Assembly (NCBI RefSeq): GCF_001429625.1
Contig: NZ_LMSU01000001.1
Location: 1,734,003-1,798,002, forward strand
DNA from: Nocardioides sp. Soil805
GTDB taxonomy: Bacteria; Actinomycetota; Actinomycetes; Propionibacteriales; Nocardioidaceae
Reading direction: 5' to 3'
Length of the DNA stretch: 64,000 nt
Positions 1-8,578 of the stretch are shown here, piece by piece; the stretch's first letter is position 1, and every line of letters begins with the position of its first letter. Both the position numbers and the translations under genes were made by a program. The notes below the pieces were generated by a model. The model did no database searches and was not told where the DNA came from. It saw only the letters and a program-made list of their open reading frames with translations.

Positions 1-420
1 GGCCTCGAGGTGTCCCATGACGAACGGGATGACGTACATGGTGCGGCCCTTCATGCAGCCGGCGTACAGCCCGCGCATGAGGTCCTTCATCTCGCGGGGG
101 TCCATCCAGTTGTTGGTGGGCCCGCAGTCCTTCTCGTCCACCGAGCAGATGTAGGTGCGGTCCTCGACGCGCGCCACGTCGGTGGGGTCGGAGGCCGCGT
201 GGAACGAGTTCGGCTTGATCTCGGAGTTGAGGCGGGTGAACGTGCCGGTGGCCTCGAGGGCCGCGGTCAGCTCGGTCCACTCCTCGTCGGAGCCGGTGCA
301 CCAGTGGATGGCGTCGGGCTGGGTCAGCTCGGCGATCTCGGAGACCCAGTCGAGGATGCCCTGGTGGGTGGTGGGCACCCCGCTGGTGGCGGAGGTGGGG
401 GCGTCGGTGGTGGCGGTCAT
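1..420 (-). CDS. pckG: Phosphoenolpyruvate carboxykinase (GTP), N-terminal part, cut by window edge
   Basis: GTP-dependent PEP carboxykinase interconverts oxaloacetate and PEP in the cytoplasm, the entry step of gluconeogenesis. Only the first 140 codons are present; the gene runs off the left edge. The translation begins at the ATG at 420 and shows family hallmarks in order: an [11 protein letters not shown] segment, a [16 protein letters not shown] segment, GPTNNWMDP and [11 protein letters not shown]. These match the canonical N-terminal domain closely. A second, more divergent PEP carboxykinase gene lies about 4 kb away on the same strand (4679-6520), so this one is probably the housekeeping copy. 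The 230 bp upstream (421-650) hold no gene and should carry its promoter. The identification is firm; the symbol is given by homology only. Confidence 0.93.
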   Translation of the reverse strand, partial: MTATTDAPTSATSGVPTTHQGILDWVSEIAELTQPDAIHWCTGSDEEWTELTAALEATGTFTRLNSEIKPNSFHAASDPTDVARVEDRTYICSVDEKDCGPTNNWMDPREMKDLMRGLYAGCMKGRTMYVIPFVMGHLEA

Positions 421-650
421 GCGGTGGATCCCTCTCGCGCATTCGCGGCGTACGCCCCCGTGGTGGTGGGCGTCGCCGGCCGTCGAGCGTGTCGACGGAG
501 GTGTCGGTGGTAAGCCCGGCTCCATTGCCCGGCCCCGTGCGGGTGCGGCGAGGCTAACGTCGGGCTCGGCGCCCCTCATATTGGATCGATCCACCAGTGA
601 GACCCAGGTCACGTCGCCCGGAGGAGCGCTCGACGACGGGCGGCGACGCC

Positions 651-878
651 TCAGACGGGCGCGTCCGGGTCGATGCTGCGGGTCTCGCGACGCCGGTTGC
701 GGGTGTCGAACCAGTCCTGGACGTAGACCTTCGGGAGGACCTTGGCGACCGCCAGGGTCACGTAGACGATGGTGTTGATCGCGACGAACGCCGCCAGCAC
801 GGCGACGACCTCGTTGCGCAGCAGGCTGTCGGGCAGCAGCAACCCCATGGGCACGACGGCCGCGATCACTGCGGCCAC
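651..878 (-). CDS. Small membrane protein, function unknown
   Basis: A 75-residue protein starting at GTG 878, one base after the stop codon of the glycosyltransferase gene (880), so it is almost certainly the last gene of that operon. Residues about 1-45 are strongly hydrophobic and can form one or two membrane segments, with Pro-Met-Gly between them. The C-terminal tail (about 46-75) is charged and rich in Arg, and so probably cytoplasmic. No family is recognised. Its position suggests an accessory subunit of the polysaccharide synthase encoded upstream, as small membrane partners are common for such enzymes; this is inference only. Confidence 0.6.
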   Translation of the reverse strand: MAAVIAAVVPMGLLLPDSLLRNEVVAVLAAFVAINTIVYVTLAVAKVLPKVYVQDWFDTRNRRRETRSIDPDAPV

Positions 879-879
879 G

Positions 880-2307
880 TCAGAGCTCCATCCGGGCGCC
901 CGCGCCGGTCTGCACGACGTGCTTCCAGGTCGCCTGCCGCGCCAGCGAGAGGTCCCAGACGCCCTTGACGTAGACCACGTTGAGGAACATCGCGTAGAAG
1001 AGCTCCGGGAAGAGGGTCAGGCCCAGCAGCCGGGCCTTCCAGCCACCTCGCCATACGGTGACGACGCGCTCGACGGTGAACACCAGGCCGATGCCGATCC
1101 AGAACGGGAACCAGACCCAGGTGGAGGTGGCCAGCACCATCAGCAGGATCAGGGTGAGGTAGGCGCCCAGGGCGATGACGCCGTACCCGATGCCGAGCTG
1201 CTGCATCCAGTAGCGGAACGTCTGCGGGCGCAGGCCGTAGGCGCCGAGGTTCTCCAGGGCTCCCCGCTGCCAGCGCAGCCGCTGCGCCCACAGGGCGCGC
1301 CAGGACGGCATCACCTCGGTGACCACGGTGCACTCGGCCGGGGAGATCATCAGGGCCCCGAGGGACTTCAACGCGATGGTCAGCTCGTTGTCCTCGGTCA
1401 GCGCGACCGTGTCGTAGACGTCGCCCGGCACCCCGGGGAGGGTGGCACCGCGCTCGTCCGCCACCGCGCGCAGGGCCCGGGGACGGAAGACCGAGGCGGT
1501 GCCGGTGAGCACGAACACGCGACCGCGGCGCCGGCGCAGGTCGCGCTGGTAGCGGGTGTACTCGTTGCGCTGGAACTGCCCGATCAGGCCCGCGCCGTCC
1601 TCGCCGTAGAAGAGCCCCCCGACCGCCATCAGCGCGCGGTCGTCGGTGAGCCGGCGGGCGGCGCCGGCGAGGAAGCCCTCGTCGAGGGTGGTGTCGGCGT
1701 CCATCACCATCACGCAGTCGTTGTCGCCCAGGCCGGGCAGGACCTCGCGCAGGGCCTGGTTGAGACCGCCGGCCTTCTTGTGGGTGTTGTCCACGGTCTC
1801 CAGGACGTCGACCCCGGCCTCCCGCGCCAGCCGCACCGTCGCGTCGGTGCAGTTGTCGGCCACGACCACGACGCGCGCCGGCGGCAGCGACTGGGAGAGC
1901 AGCGACGCGAGGGTCTCGGAGATGCACGCCTCCTCGTTGTGCGCCGGGATGAGGACGGTGATGGTCACCGGGCCGGCGTACACGCCGCGCGTCTCGGCCA
2001 TGACGACCTTGGGTGCCAGCGGCATCCGGTCGGGGTCGTCGCTGCGGCGCGCCCTGGTGACCAGCCGGCGCTCGAGGGCGGCGACGCCCGCGGCCAGCAG
2101 CAGCGCCACGCCCACCGCGGCCAGCAGGACCCGCGGGGCGGGCATCTCGGTGTCGTAGAAGACGCGCCAGATCCCGAAGAGGACGCCCTCGTCGGGATCC
2201 TGCCCCCGCTGCGGGTCGCCGGCGGCGACCGCGACCCACAGGACGGCGGCGCCGAGCGTCGCCGTGCCGATGATGGCGAGGCCGACCGAGCGCTGCAACC
2301 AGCGCAT
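880..2307 (-). CDS. Membrane glycosyltransferase, family 2 (processive polysaccharide synthase type)
   Basis: A 475-residue GT2 enzyme of the cellulose/hyaluronan/poly-GlcNAc synthase type, predicted to polymerise and export a polysaccharide across the membrane. The N-terminus has two hydrophobic segments (about 8-28 and 57-78). The GT-A domain follows, with the VTITVLIPAHNEE nucleotide-binding start, the VMVMDADTT metal-binding DxD, a TEDNEL segment and the processivity motif QRLRWQRG (Q-x-x-R-W). The C-terminal region has several further membrane helices (about 365-440). The ATG at 2307 overlaps the TGA of the upstream GGDEF-EAL gene by one base, indicating translational coupling, and this start also excludes a spurious 746-residue reading. 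The pairing suggests c-di-GMP control of exopolysaccharide output; there is no obvious PilZ domain in this chain. The polymer made cannot be told from sequence. Confidence 0.85.
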   Translation of the reverse strand: MRWLQRSVGLAIIGTATLGAAVLWVAVAAGDPQRGQDPDEGVLFGIWRVFYDTEMPAPRVLLAAVGVALLLAAGVAALERRLVTRARRSDDPDRMPLAPKVVMAETRGVYAGPVTITVLIPAHNEEACISETLASLLSQSLPPARVVVVADNCTDATVRLAREAGVDVLETVDNTHKKAGGLNQALREVLPGLGDNDCVMVMDADTTLDEGFLAGAARRLTDDRALMAVGGLFYGEDGAGLIGQFQRNEYTRYQRDLRRRRGRVFVLTGTASVFRPRALRAVADERGATLPGVPGDVYDTVALTEDNELTIALKSLGALMISPAECTVVTEVMPSWRALWAQRLRWQRGALENLGAYGLRPQTFRYWMQQLGIGYGVIALGAYLTLILLMVLATSTWVWFPFWIGIGLVFTVERVVTVWRGGWKARLLGLTLFPELFYAMFLNVVYVKGVWDLSLARQATWKHVVQTGAGARMEL

Positions 2308-4586
2308 CAGTCGCGGGCCACCTCGTCGGCGTGGTGCAGGCGCACGCCCGACTCCGGTGCGGCGGCGGGGACGGACGGCAGGAACCGGGCGACGAACTCG
2401 TCGTACGGCATCGGCTTGCCGATGAGGTAGCCCTGCGCGAAGTCCACGCCCTCGTCGCGGCACACCTGCAGGATCGCCGGCTCCGAGACGAACTCGGCCA
2501 CGGTCTGCTTGCCGAGGTCGCGCGCGATGCCGACGATCGAGCGCATGATCGTGCGGTCGACCTGCGACTGGTGCACCTGGGCGACGAACTCGCCGTCGAT
2601 CTTCACGTAGTCGAAGAGCAGGTGCTTGAGGTAGTAGAACGAGCCGAAGCCGGCACCGAAGTCGTCGAGGGCGAAGGCACAGCCCAGGTCGGTCATCCGC
2701 TCGGCGAACTCGCGGGCCAGCGCGACGTCGGCCACCGCGGCGGTCTCGGTGATCTCCAGGATGAGCGCGGACGGGTCCACGGCGTGACGCTCGAGGGAGG
2801 TCCGGATGGCGCTCTCGATGTCGGGGTGCCCGATGGAGTGCCCGGAGAGGTTGACCTCGAGCTCGAAGTCCGGGTCGTGCTGCCGCAGCCGGGCCAGCAT
2901 GGCCAGGCTGTGCTCGACCACCCAGGCGTCGACCTGGGGCATGAGCCCGGTGCGCTCGGCGATGTAGACGAAGCGCGACGGTGGCACCAGCTCGTCCTCG
3001 TCCCGAAGCCGGAGCAGCACCTCCGCCGAGCTGATCCGGTCGTTCGAGAGGTTCATGATCGGCTGGAGGTGCAGCTCGAAGCGGTCGTGCTCGAGCGCCT
3101 CCTCGATGCGGCTCTGCCACTGCAGGCGGGCCGAGAACCTCGGGGTCCTGTTCTCGCCCTCCGGCAGGAGCGCGAGCTGGTTGCGGCCCGCCTCCTTGGC
3201 GTCGTACATGGTCATGTCCGCAAGCGCCAGGATGTCGGTCGCGTGCTCGCTGGCCGACTGGAAGGTCACGGCGCCGACGCTGGCGGTGACCCGGCGGCGT
3301 ACGCCGTCCAGGGTGGCGGCAAGCTCGCGGACCCGGTCGACGACGTCGCGACCGACCCGCTCCGCCGCGGACTGGTCGCCGTCGGTCAGCAGCAGCGCGA
3401 ACTCGTCGCCCCCGAGGCGGGCGACGACGTCGGTGTCGCGCACGGTCCGGCGCAGGATGCCGCCGATGGTGACCAGCAGCTGGTCGCCGGCGTTGTGGCC
3501 CAGGGTGTCGTTGACCTGCTTGAAGTTGTCGAGGTCCAGGAGCAGGACCGCCCCGGTGGCGCCGTAGCGCCGGCAGCGCTCGAGGTGCCGCTGGAGCTCG
3601 TTGTCGAAGCGGCGCCGGTTGGCCAGGCCCGTCAGCACGTCGTGGTCGACGAGGTGGGCGAGCCGGTCCTGGTAGCGCCGGCGCTCGGAGACGTCGACGA
3701 CGTTGACCAGCACGATGTCGGGCTCGTTGGACCCGGGGCCGTGCAGCAGGCGGCTGCTGAGACCGACGTGGACGTCCTGCCCCCGGTAGTCACGCAGCAC
3801 GCAGTCCGAGGCGCTGGAGCGCGAGACGTCCTCGAAGATGCGGGCCAGGTGGTCGGCGATCGCCGAGTCACCCGGGGGGCCCAGCTCGGTGAGCCACGTG
3901 TCCTCGAGCTCGTCGGGCGGCAGGCCGACGATACCGCACAGGGCGGCGTTGACGAACTGGATCCGCCCGGTGGTGTCCAGCACGGCGACCCCGTGGGGGG
4001 CGTCCAGGAACAGCCGCTCGCTCTGCTCGGTGGCCGTGCGCGCGGCCCGGGTCTCGCGCTCGAGGCGCATGACGATGCGCTGCACGACACGGCCCAGGAC
4101 CACCGCGATGGCGACCAGCACGAAGGCGCGGCGCCAGTCCTCGACCGGGTAGCGGGGTGCGCCGACCAGCAGCACCGGACCCAGGATCGTGGCGCCCGCC
4201 AGGAAGCAGGCGACGTACAGCTCGCGCTCGGACCCGGTGATCGCCAGCCACAGGACGGGCACCAGGACCAGCACGGCCAGGCCGGAGGACTGGCCGCCGC
4301 CCGCATCCCGCACGAGCAGGACGAAGAGGAACGCGAGGTAGGCGGCCCCCGTGTCGATCCACGTGCGCTCGGCGCGTCGGCTGCTGGTGATCAGCATCGC
4401 CATGACCGCGAGGTAGACGAGGGTGGCGAGGACGAGGACGACCGGGGACACGTCGTACGGCGGCAGCAGCACCGCGAGCAGGCCGATCGCGCAGACGACG
4501 CCGAAGGGGCGCATCAACCGCAGCGACGGACGCCGACGGTCGAACCGGCTGCCGCTCATTTCCTGCACTGTCCCGAGACCCGACAT
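2307..4586 (-). CDS. Membrane PAS-GGDEF-EAL c-di-GMP turnover protein
   Basis: A 759-residue protein with an N-terminal block of about six membrane helices (residues 25-175), a PAS domain (about 190-305), a GGDEF diguanylate cyclase domain (about 310-480) and an EAL phosphodiesterase domain (about 500-740). The cyclase signature RLGGDEF is intact near residue 390. The phosphodiesterase signature reads EVL in SAEVLLRL near 519, keeping the metal-binding Glu, and the downstream LDDFGAGFGS motif is canonical, so both activities are possible. Two starts are plausible, 4586 and 4559. The gene overlaps the glycosyltransferase gene downstream (TGATG), so the two are co-translated. The likely role is to sense a signal through the membrane/PAS part and set local c-di-GMP for the synthase; whether it nets synthesis or breakdown is unknown. 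Confidence 0.88.
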   Translation of the reverse strand: MSGLGTVQEMSGSRFDRRRPSLRLMRPFGVVCAIGLLAVLLPPYDVSPVVLVLATLVYLAVMAMLITSSRRAERTWIDTGAAYLAFLFVLLVRDAGGGQSSGLAVLVLVPVLWLAITGSERELYVACFLAGATILGPVLLVGAPRYPVEDWRRAFVLVAIAVVLGRVVQRIVMRLERETRAARTATEQSERLFLDAPHGVAVLDTTGRIQFVNAALCGIVGLPPDELEDTWLTELGPPGDSAIADHLARIFEDVSRSSASDCVLRDYRGQDVHVGLSSRLLHGPGSNEPDIVLVNVVDVSERRRYQDRLAHLVDHDVLTGLANRRRFDNELQRHLERCRRYGATGAVLLLDLDNFKQVNDTLGHNAGDQLLVTIGGILRRTVRDTDVVARLGGDEFALLLTDGDQSAAERVGRDVVDRVRELAATLDGVRRRVTASVGAVTFQSASEHATDILALADMTMYDAKEAGRNQLALLPEGENRTPRFSARLQWQSRIEEALEHDRFELHLQPIMNLSNDRISSAEVLLRLRDEDELVPPSRFVYIAERTGLMPQVDAWVVEHSLAMLARLRQHDPDFELEVNLSGHSIGHPDIESAIRTSLERHAVDPSALILEITETAAVADVALAREFAERMTDLGCAFALDDFGAGFGSFYYLKHLLFDYVKIDGEFVAQVHQSQVDRTIMRSIVGIARDLGKQTVAEFVSEPAILQVCRDEGVDFAQGYLIGKPMPYDEFVARFLPSVPAAAPESGVRLHHADEVARD

Positions 4587-4626
4587 GGTGCGACGACCCT
4601 AGCCCCTGTGTCGGCGCGGGGAACGG

Positions 4627-4658
4627 CGACGGCCCCGGTCGTGGACCGGGGCCCGTCG
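4627..4658 (-). terminator. Hairpin terminator after the divergent PEP carboxykinase gene
   Basis: An inverted repeat with 14-base arms (CGACGGCCCCGGTC and its near-perfect complement, one bulged C, loop GTG) lies in the 92-bp gap between the two minus-strand genes, just downstream of the stop at 4679. It lacks a clear T tract, so it may act as a high-GC actinobacterial terminator or as an mRNA 3' stabiliser. Confidence 0.55.
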
Positions 4659-4678
4659 CGTGATGTCCGGTACGCCGC

Positions 4679-6520
4679 TCAGGCGCCGTCGTCGGCGAGC
4701 GCCTTGGCCACCCGGCGGTGCGCCTCCCAGATGGCCTCGGGCATCCGGTCGAACTGCTCGAGGTGCTCCTCGCGGTGGGCCATCTCCTGCTGCCAGCGGA
4801 CGTTGTCGATGGACAGGATCGTCTCGAGGTCCTGCGGGCTGATGTCGACGCCCTCGAGGTTGAGCTCCTCCTCGGTCGGCACGATCCCGACGGGGGTCTC
4901 GCGTCCGGTGACCTCGCCGTTGCGGAGCTGGAGCAGCCACAGCAGCGGTCGCAGGTTGTCGCGGTAGCCGGGCCACAGGAAGTGGCCGTCGTCGGGGTCG
5001 CGCTGGAACCAGTTGACGTGGGCGAAGATCGGCTGGTCCGTGGCCGCGCCGACGACGTCGAGGTAGTGCTGTGCGTAGTCGCCCTCGCCGTAGGCCATGA
5101 AGGGCCGGTTGGACATCGGGTCGTAGCGCAGCACGCCCTCCGTGCCCTCGGCCGCCGCGGTCGCCTCGGCGCCCAGCGTCAGGCCGTCGTAGACGCCCTC
5201 GGCCAGGTCGTGGATGGCCCGGATCAGCGGCTCGCGGTCGCGGGTGCGGCCGCCGAAGATGATCGCGTCGATGGGCACGCCGGAGGAGGCGTCGAAGTCC
5301 TTCGCGATGTTCGGGACATTGGTCAGCGTCGTCGTGAAGCGGCTGTTGGGGTGCGCCCACGGCGAGGAGTCGCTGTCCTTGCGGTCGGCCAGCGGGGAGC
5401 CGGTCCAGTCGAGCCAGCCGTGCACCGGCGATGGCGGGGACGGGGTGCGGCCCTCCCACCAGACCTCGCCGGTCGTCGGGTTGTAGGCGACGTTGGTGAA
5501 GATCGCGTGGGTGCCTGGGTCGACGGAGTGCAGCGCGGTCGGGTTGGTGCGCTCGTTGGTGTCCTTGGCGACGCCGAAGACGCCGTACTCGGGGTTCATC
5601 CCCATCAGCCGACCGGACTCCTCGTCGACCCACAGCCACGCGATGTCGTCGCCGTAGAAGGACACGTGGTAGCGCTCGCCCAGCACGTCGGGGGCCAGCA
5701 TCATCGCCAGGTTGGTCTTGCCCGAGGCACTCGGGAAGCCACCGCAGATGTGGTAGTCCTTGCCGGTCTCGTTGTCGTGGATGCCGATGAGCATGTACTG
5801 CTCGGCGAGGAACTTCTTGCTGGCCCACCCGTCGTACGCGCCCTGGCGCAGCCCGTGGGCGATCTTGCCGAGGAGGGCGTTGCCGCCGTACGACGAGCCG
5901 AAGTGCAGGATCGTGCGCTCGTCGGCGACGGTGACGAAGTAGCGCTGGTCGTCGTCGGTGCCCTGGCCGAGGTTCTCCAGGTCGCCGGTCACGTGGACGG
6001 CGCGCACGAAGTGGTCGGGGTCCTCGAGCTCGTCGAGGAAGTGCGGCGCCACGCGCGCCATCCGGATCATGTGGAGCACGACCGGGCGCGAGTCGGTGAG
6101 CTCGACGCCGGCGGCCCACGGGGCGAGCTCGTTGCCGGGGGGCGACATCAGGTAGGGGATGACGTACATCGTCTTGCCGGCACTCGCCCCGCGCATCCGC
6201 TCGTGCAGCAGCGGCTTCATCTCCGAGGCGGGGCGCCAGTTGTTGTAGACGCCCTTGTCCTTCTCGTGGTTCGTCGCGACGATCGTGCGCTCCTCGGAGC
6301 GGGCGGTGTCCTTGTAGTAGCTGCGCGAGTAGTAGCGGCCCTCGCCGGCAGCCTTCAGCTCGCCCGCGGCGAGCGCCTCCTGGATCAGGCGCGCGTCGTC
6401 GGCGGCACCGACGACCTCGATCCGGTCGGCGCCGGTGAGCTCGGCGTACTCCGCCACGAACTCGCGGACCTTGGGGTTGCGGAGCCCCGCGGCGTCCAGG
6501 GCTGCCTCGACATCTGCCAT
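4679..6520 (-). CDS. Divergent phosphoenolpyruvate carboxykinase (GTP-type) paralogue
   Basis: A 613-residue protein of normal family length starting at ATG 6520. It follows the GTP-PEPCK plan throughout: TNHEKDKGVYNNW near residue 95, KTMYVIPYLMSPPGNE, an active-site P-loop reading GGFPSASGKTNLAM near 258-271, and a GDDIAWLW segment. The canonical enzyme has a hyper-reactive Cys at the position before GKTN (FPSACGKTN); here it is Ser. The similarity to the partial pckG at the left edge is clear but low, so this is an old paralogue rather than a recent duplication. It may be a PEPCK with altered kinetics or redox sensitivity, or a related decarboxylating kinase. The 212-bp upstream region is shared with the oppositely oriented tRNA gene. 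Confidence 0.85.
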   Translation of the reverse strand: MADVEAALDAAGLRNPKVREFVAEYAELTGADRIEVVGAADDARLIQEALAAGELKAAGEGRYYSRSYYKDTARSEERTIVATNHEKDKGVYNNWRPASEMKPLLHERMRGASAGKTMYVIPYLMSPPGNELAPWAAGVELTDSRPVVLHMIRMARVAPHFLDELEDPDHFVRAVHVTGDLENLGQGTDDDQRYFVTVADERTILHFGSSYGGNALLGKIAHGLRQGAYDGWASKKFLAEQYMLIGIHDNETGKDYHICGGFPSASGKTNLAMMLAPDVLGERYHVSFYGDDIAWLWVDEESGRLMGMNPEYGVFGVAKDTNERTNPTALHSVDPGTHAIFTNVAYNPTTGEVWWEGRTPSPPSPVHGWLDWTGSPLADRKDSDSSPWAHPNSRFTTTLTNVPNIAKDFDASSGVPIDAIIFGGRTRDREPLIRAIHDLAEGVYDGLTLGAEATAAAEGTEGVLRYDPMSNRPFMAYGEGDYAQHYLDVVGAATDQPIFAHVNWFQRDPDDGHFLWPGYRDNLRPLLWLLQLRNGEVTGRETPVGIVPTEEELNLEGVDISPQDLETILSIDNVRWQQEMAHREEHLEQFDRMPEAIWEAHRRVAKALADDGA

Positions 6521-6732
6521 CAGAACTGTGCCTCTCGTGAGGTGGACCGGGAGCGTCTCGCCCGCCCCGGCCGCGCGACGTGCCGACACCATAACGATGG
6601 TCCCGGGATTGGAACGCTCCACTTCCGGAGACCTCCTCCAATTGGGGTCCGGCGGACCCGGAGGGGTGTGATTTCGGGATGTCGGTGGGGGTCCGCTATC
6701 CTCATCCGGTCGCGCCGTTCGCAGCACGACGG

Positions 6733-6805
6733 GCGCCTGTAGCTCAACGGATAGAGCATCTGACTACGGATCAGAAGGTTTGGGGTTCGAATCCCTACAG
6801 GCGCG
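6733..6805 (+). tRNA. tRNA-Arg, anticodon ACG
   Basis: A 73-base cloverleaf. The acceptor stem GCGCCTG (6733-6739) pairs perfectly with CAGGCGC (6798-6804), with discriminator G at 6805 and no encoded CCA. The anticodon stem TCTGA/TCAGA encloses the loop CTACGGA, giving anticodon ACG, which is expected to be deaminated to ICG and read CGU/CGC/CGA. The T-arm GGGGTTCGAATCCC is canonical. An integrase gene follows within about 420 bp in the same orientation, so the 3' half is the probable integration target of the island. Confidence 0.97.
6760..6805 (+). other. Probable left attachment site (attL) within the tRNA-Arg 3' half
   Basis: The anticodon-to-3'-end half of the tRNA gene is the usual crossover region for actinobacterial tyrosine integrases, and the integrase/excisionase pair starts just downstream. 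The tRNA remains complete, as expected if the element supplies the missing 3' end. I found no second copy of the T-arm/acceptor sequence up to 64000, so the partner site must lie outside the window. This is inferred from position. Confidence 0.5.
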
Positions 6806-6815
6806 CAGAACGAGA

Positions 6816-6848
6816 AAGCCGCAGGTCAGCCCGCTGACCTGCGGTTTT
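6816..6848 (+). terminator. Rho-independent terminator of tRNA-Arg
   Basis: A perfect 11-bp stem (CCGCAGGTCAG / CTGACCTGCGG) with loop CCCG is flanked by AAAG on the left and TTTTGT on the right. It is a textbook intrinsic terminator 14 bases after the tRNA and separates it from the island genes; the A-rich left flank would also allow it to work in the reverse direction. Confidence 0.85.
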
Positions 6849-7028
6849 GTCGTTCCCGACCGCGGATGCTCCCCTCGACCTCAGGAGGCCGCCCGGTCCG
6901 GGTGGTGCAGGAATGGTGCAGGAACCCCGCCGGGCACCGTTATCTCGGCGCGGCAGTCTTCGGACATGTCCCAGCACCCTCATTTCGTCGGCGGTCGCAG
7001 CCCCGATGTATCTGGCACAGGGCTGGTC

Positions 7029-7229
7029 ATGACCCAGACACCGATTCTCCTGACCAGCCGCGAGACCGCCGCCATCCTGCGGGTCAGCATGTCCACCATC
7101 GATCGCATGCTCCGGCGCGGGGAACTCCCCCACGTGAAGATGAACTACGCGACGCGCATCCTGCGCCGTGACGTCGATGCCTACATCGAGTCCCGTCGCG
7201 TGGAGCGGCGAGGGGAGGGCGCGGCATGA
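7029..7229 (+). CDS. xis: Excisionase-like helix-turn-helix protein (HTH_17 type)
   Basis: A 66-residue protein starting at ATG 7029 (MTQTPILLTSRETAAIL). It carries the winged helix-turn-helix of the MerR/excisionase group: LTSRETAAILRVSMSTIDRM, then RRGELPHVKM and the wing region RILRRDVDAYIESR. Such proteins bind attachment-site arms and steer the integrase towards excision, and often repress the int operon. Its stop overlaps the integrase start (ATGA at 7226-7229), so the two are translationally coupled. The longer in-frame reading upstream crosses the tRNA 3' end and is not credible. The 180 bp before it, after the terminator, carry no gene. Confidence 0.85.
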   Translation: MTQTPILLTSRETAAILRVSMSTIDRMLRRGELPHVKMNYATRILRRDVDAYIESRRVERRGEGAA

Positions 7230-8464
7230 GCCGCCCCCGCCAGGACCCGGCCCAGGCGACACCGACGCCGTACCAGGGCAAGGACGGCCTCTGGCACGTC
7301 TATGTCCCGATGGGCTGGCACCCCGACGGCCGTCCCGACCGCAAGCACCTCCGGCGCAAGACCCGCCGGGAGGTCATCCAGGCGCAGCGGCGACTCGAGG
7401 CGCAGCGCGACCGAGGCGAGTACATCCACTCGAGCCAGGACACGACCCTCGGCTGGTGGGCGACCCACTGGCTCGACGACATCCTCCCGCTGGCCGGGCG
7501 CAAGGCCAAGACCATCGACGGCTACCGGTCCACGCTCCGGGTTCACGTCCTGCCCCATCTCGCCGGGATGAAGTTGAGCGCGCTGACCGCGGAGGTCATC
7601 CGCAGTCGCCTCATCGAGATGAAGCGCGCGGGCGCCAGCGCGCACACCGTCGCCGCCACCCACCGCGTCCTGCGATCCTGCCTGTCGGCCGCCGTGGACT
7701 CCGGCCGCCTGGCGGTGAACCCGGCGAAGAAGGTCCAGGTCGAGAAGCCCCCTGAGGTCGAGGTGGTGCCTCTCACCGTCGACGACGCGACGTGCATCCT
7801 CCGGACCGTCGCCGACCGTCGCAACGGCGCCCGCTGGAGCGTCGCCCTGTCCCTGGGACTCCGGCAGGGCGAAGCGCTCGGGCTGAAGTGGGCCGACCTG
7901 GACCTCGAGGCCGAGACCGTGGTCGTACGTCGCGCCCTACGCCGCGAGACCGGCCGCCACGGCTGCCAGCCCGACGACGAAGGCCAGCCCACGTGTTGGA
8001 CCAAGCAGGGAGGCCGTTGTCCCGAGCGGACCCAGGGTGGCCTCGTCACCCGCACCCCGAAGAACAACAGGTCACGCACCATTCCGCTGCCGCCCGGCCT
8101 GGGTTCCCTCCTCCGGGCCCACAAGGCGGCGCAGGCCGCCGAACGCCTCCAGGCGGGCTTCCTGTGGAGCGACGAGGACTGGATCTTCGCCACCGAGTTC
8201 GGCGCACCCATCGATCCCCGCCGCGACTGGGCCGAGTGGAAGGAGGTGCTGCGTCTTGCCGGCGTTCGTGACGCCCGCGTCCACGACGCGCGCCACACCG
8301 CGGCCACCCTGCTCCTCGCCAACGGCGTCGACACCCGGACGCTCATGGACCTCATGGGCTGGACCGAGCACCGGACCGCCCAGCGCTACGCCCACGTCAT
8401 CGACCCGATGCGCCGAGAGGCGATGGCGCGGATGGGCGACGTGTTGTTTGGCCAAGCGGAGTGA
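7226..8464 (+). CDS. int: Tyrosine recombinase / phage-type integrase
   Basis: A 412-residue site-specific recombinase of the actinobacterial integrative-element type. The N-terminal arm-binding domain (about 10-80) is followed by a SAM-like core-binding domain (about 85-170, TTLGWWATHWL onward) and the catalytic domain (about 185-405). Active-site residues are visible: Arg in LGLRQGEALGLKW, the His-x-x-Arg box in HDARHTAATLL, a Trp/His position in MGWTEHRTAQ, and the nucleophilic Tyr in RYAHV. Between about 245 and 275 is a Cys-containing insert (GRHGCQPD, PTCWTK, GRCPERTQ) seen in some actinobacterial integrases. Located directly after the tRNA-Arg gene and co-translated with the excisionase, it very probably integrated this island. 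Confidence 0.95.
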   Translation: MSRPRQDPAQATPTPYQGKDGLWHVYVPMGWHPDGRPDRKHLRRKTRREVIQAQRRLEAQRDRGEYIHSSQDTTLGWWATHWLDDILPLAGRKAKTIDGYRSTLRVHVLPHLAGMKLSALTAEVIRSRLIEMKRAGASAHTVAATHRVLRSCLSAAVDSGRLAVNPAKKVQVEKPPEVEVVPLTVDDATCILRTVADRRNGARWSVALSLGLRQGEALGLKWADLDLEAETVVVRRALRRETGRHGCQPDDEGQPTCWTKQGGRCPERTQGGLVTRTPKNNRSRTIPLPPGLGSLLRAHKAAQAAERLQAGFLWSDEDWIFATEFGAPIDPRRDWAEWKEVLRLAGVRDARVHDARHTAATLLLANGVDTRTLMDLMGWTEHRTAQRYAHVIDPMRREAMARMGDVLFGQAE

Positions 8465-8578
8465 GGGCAAGGTCAGATTCTGTTCACGCGTCTCCTCAGT
8501 TCAGGCGTTCTCGCCCGCGAGCAGCGCGTCCACGGCAAACTTCGCCGAGACGTCGGCACCACCTCGGGGAGAGTTCAC

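Noticed and set aside
880..3120. 746-residue minus-strand reading covering the glycosyltransferase and part of the GGDEF-EAL gene
   Set aside because: Its first 270 residues are out-of-frame Arg-rich shadow; the coupled ATG at 2307 is the real start.
4718..6742. 674-residue open frame on the plus strand opposite the divergent PEPCK gene
   Set aside because: Antisense shadow caused by high GC: low-complexity Val/Gly/Asp-rich translation without motifs, fully covered by a well-supported gene on the other strand.
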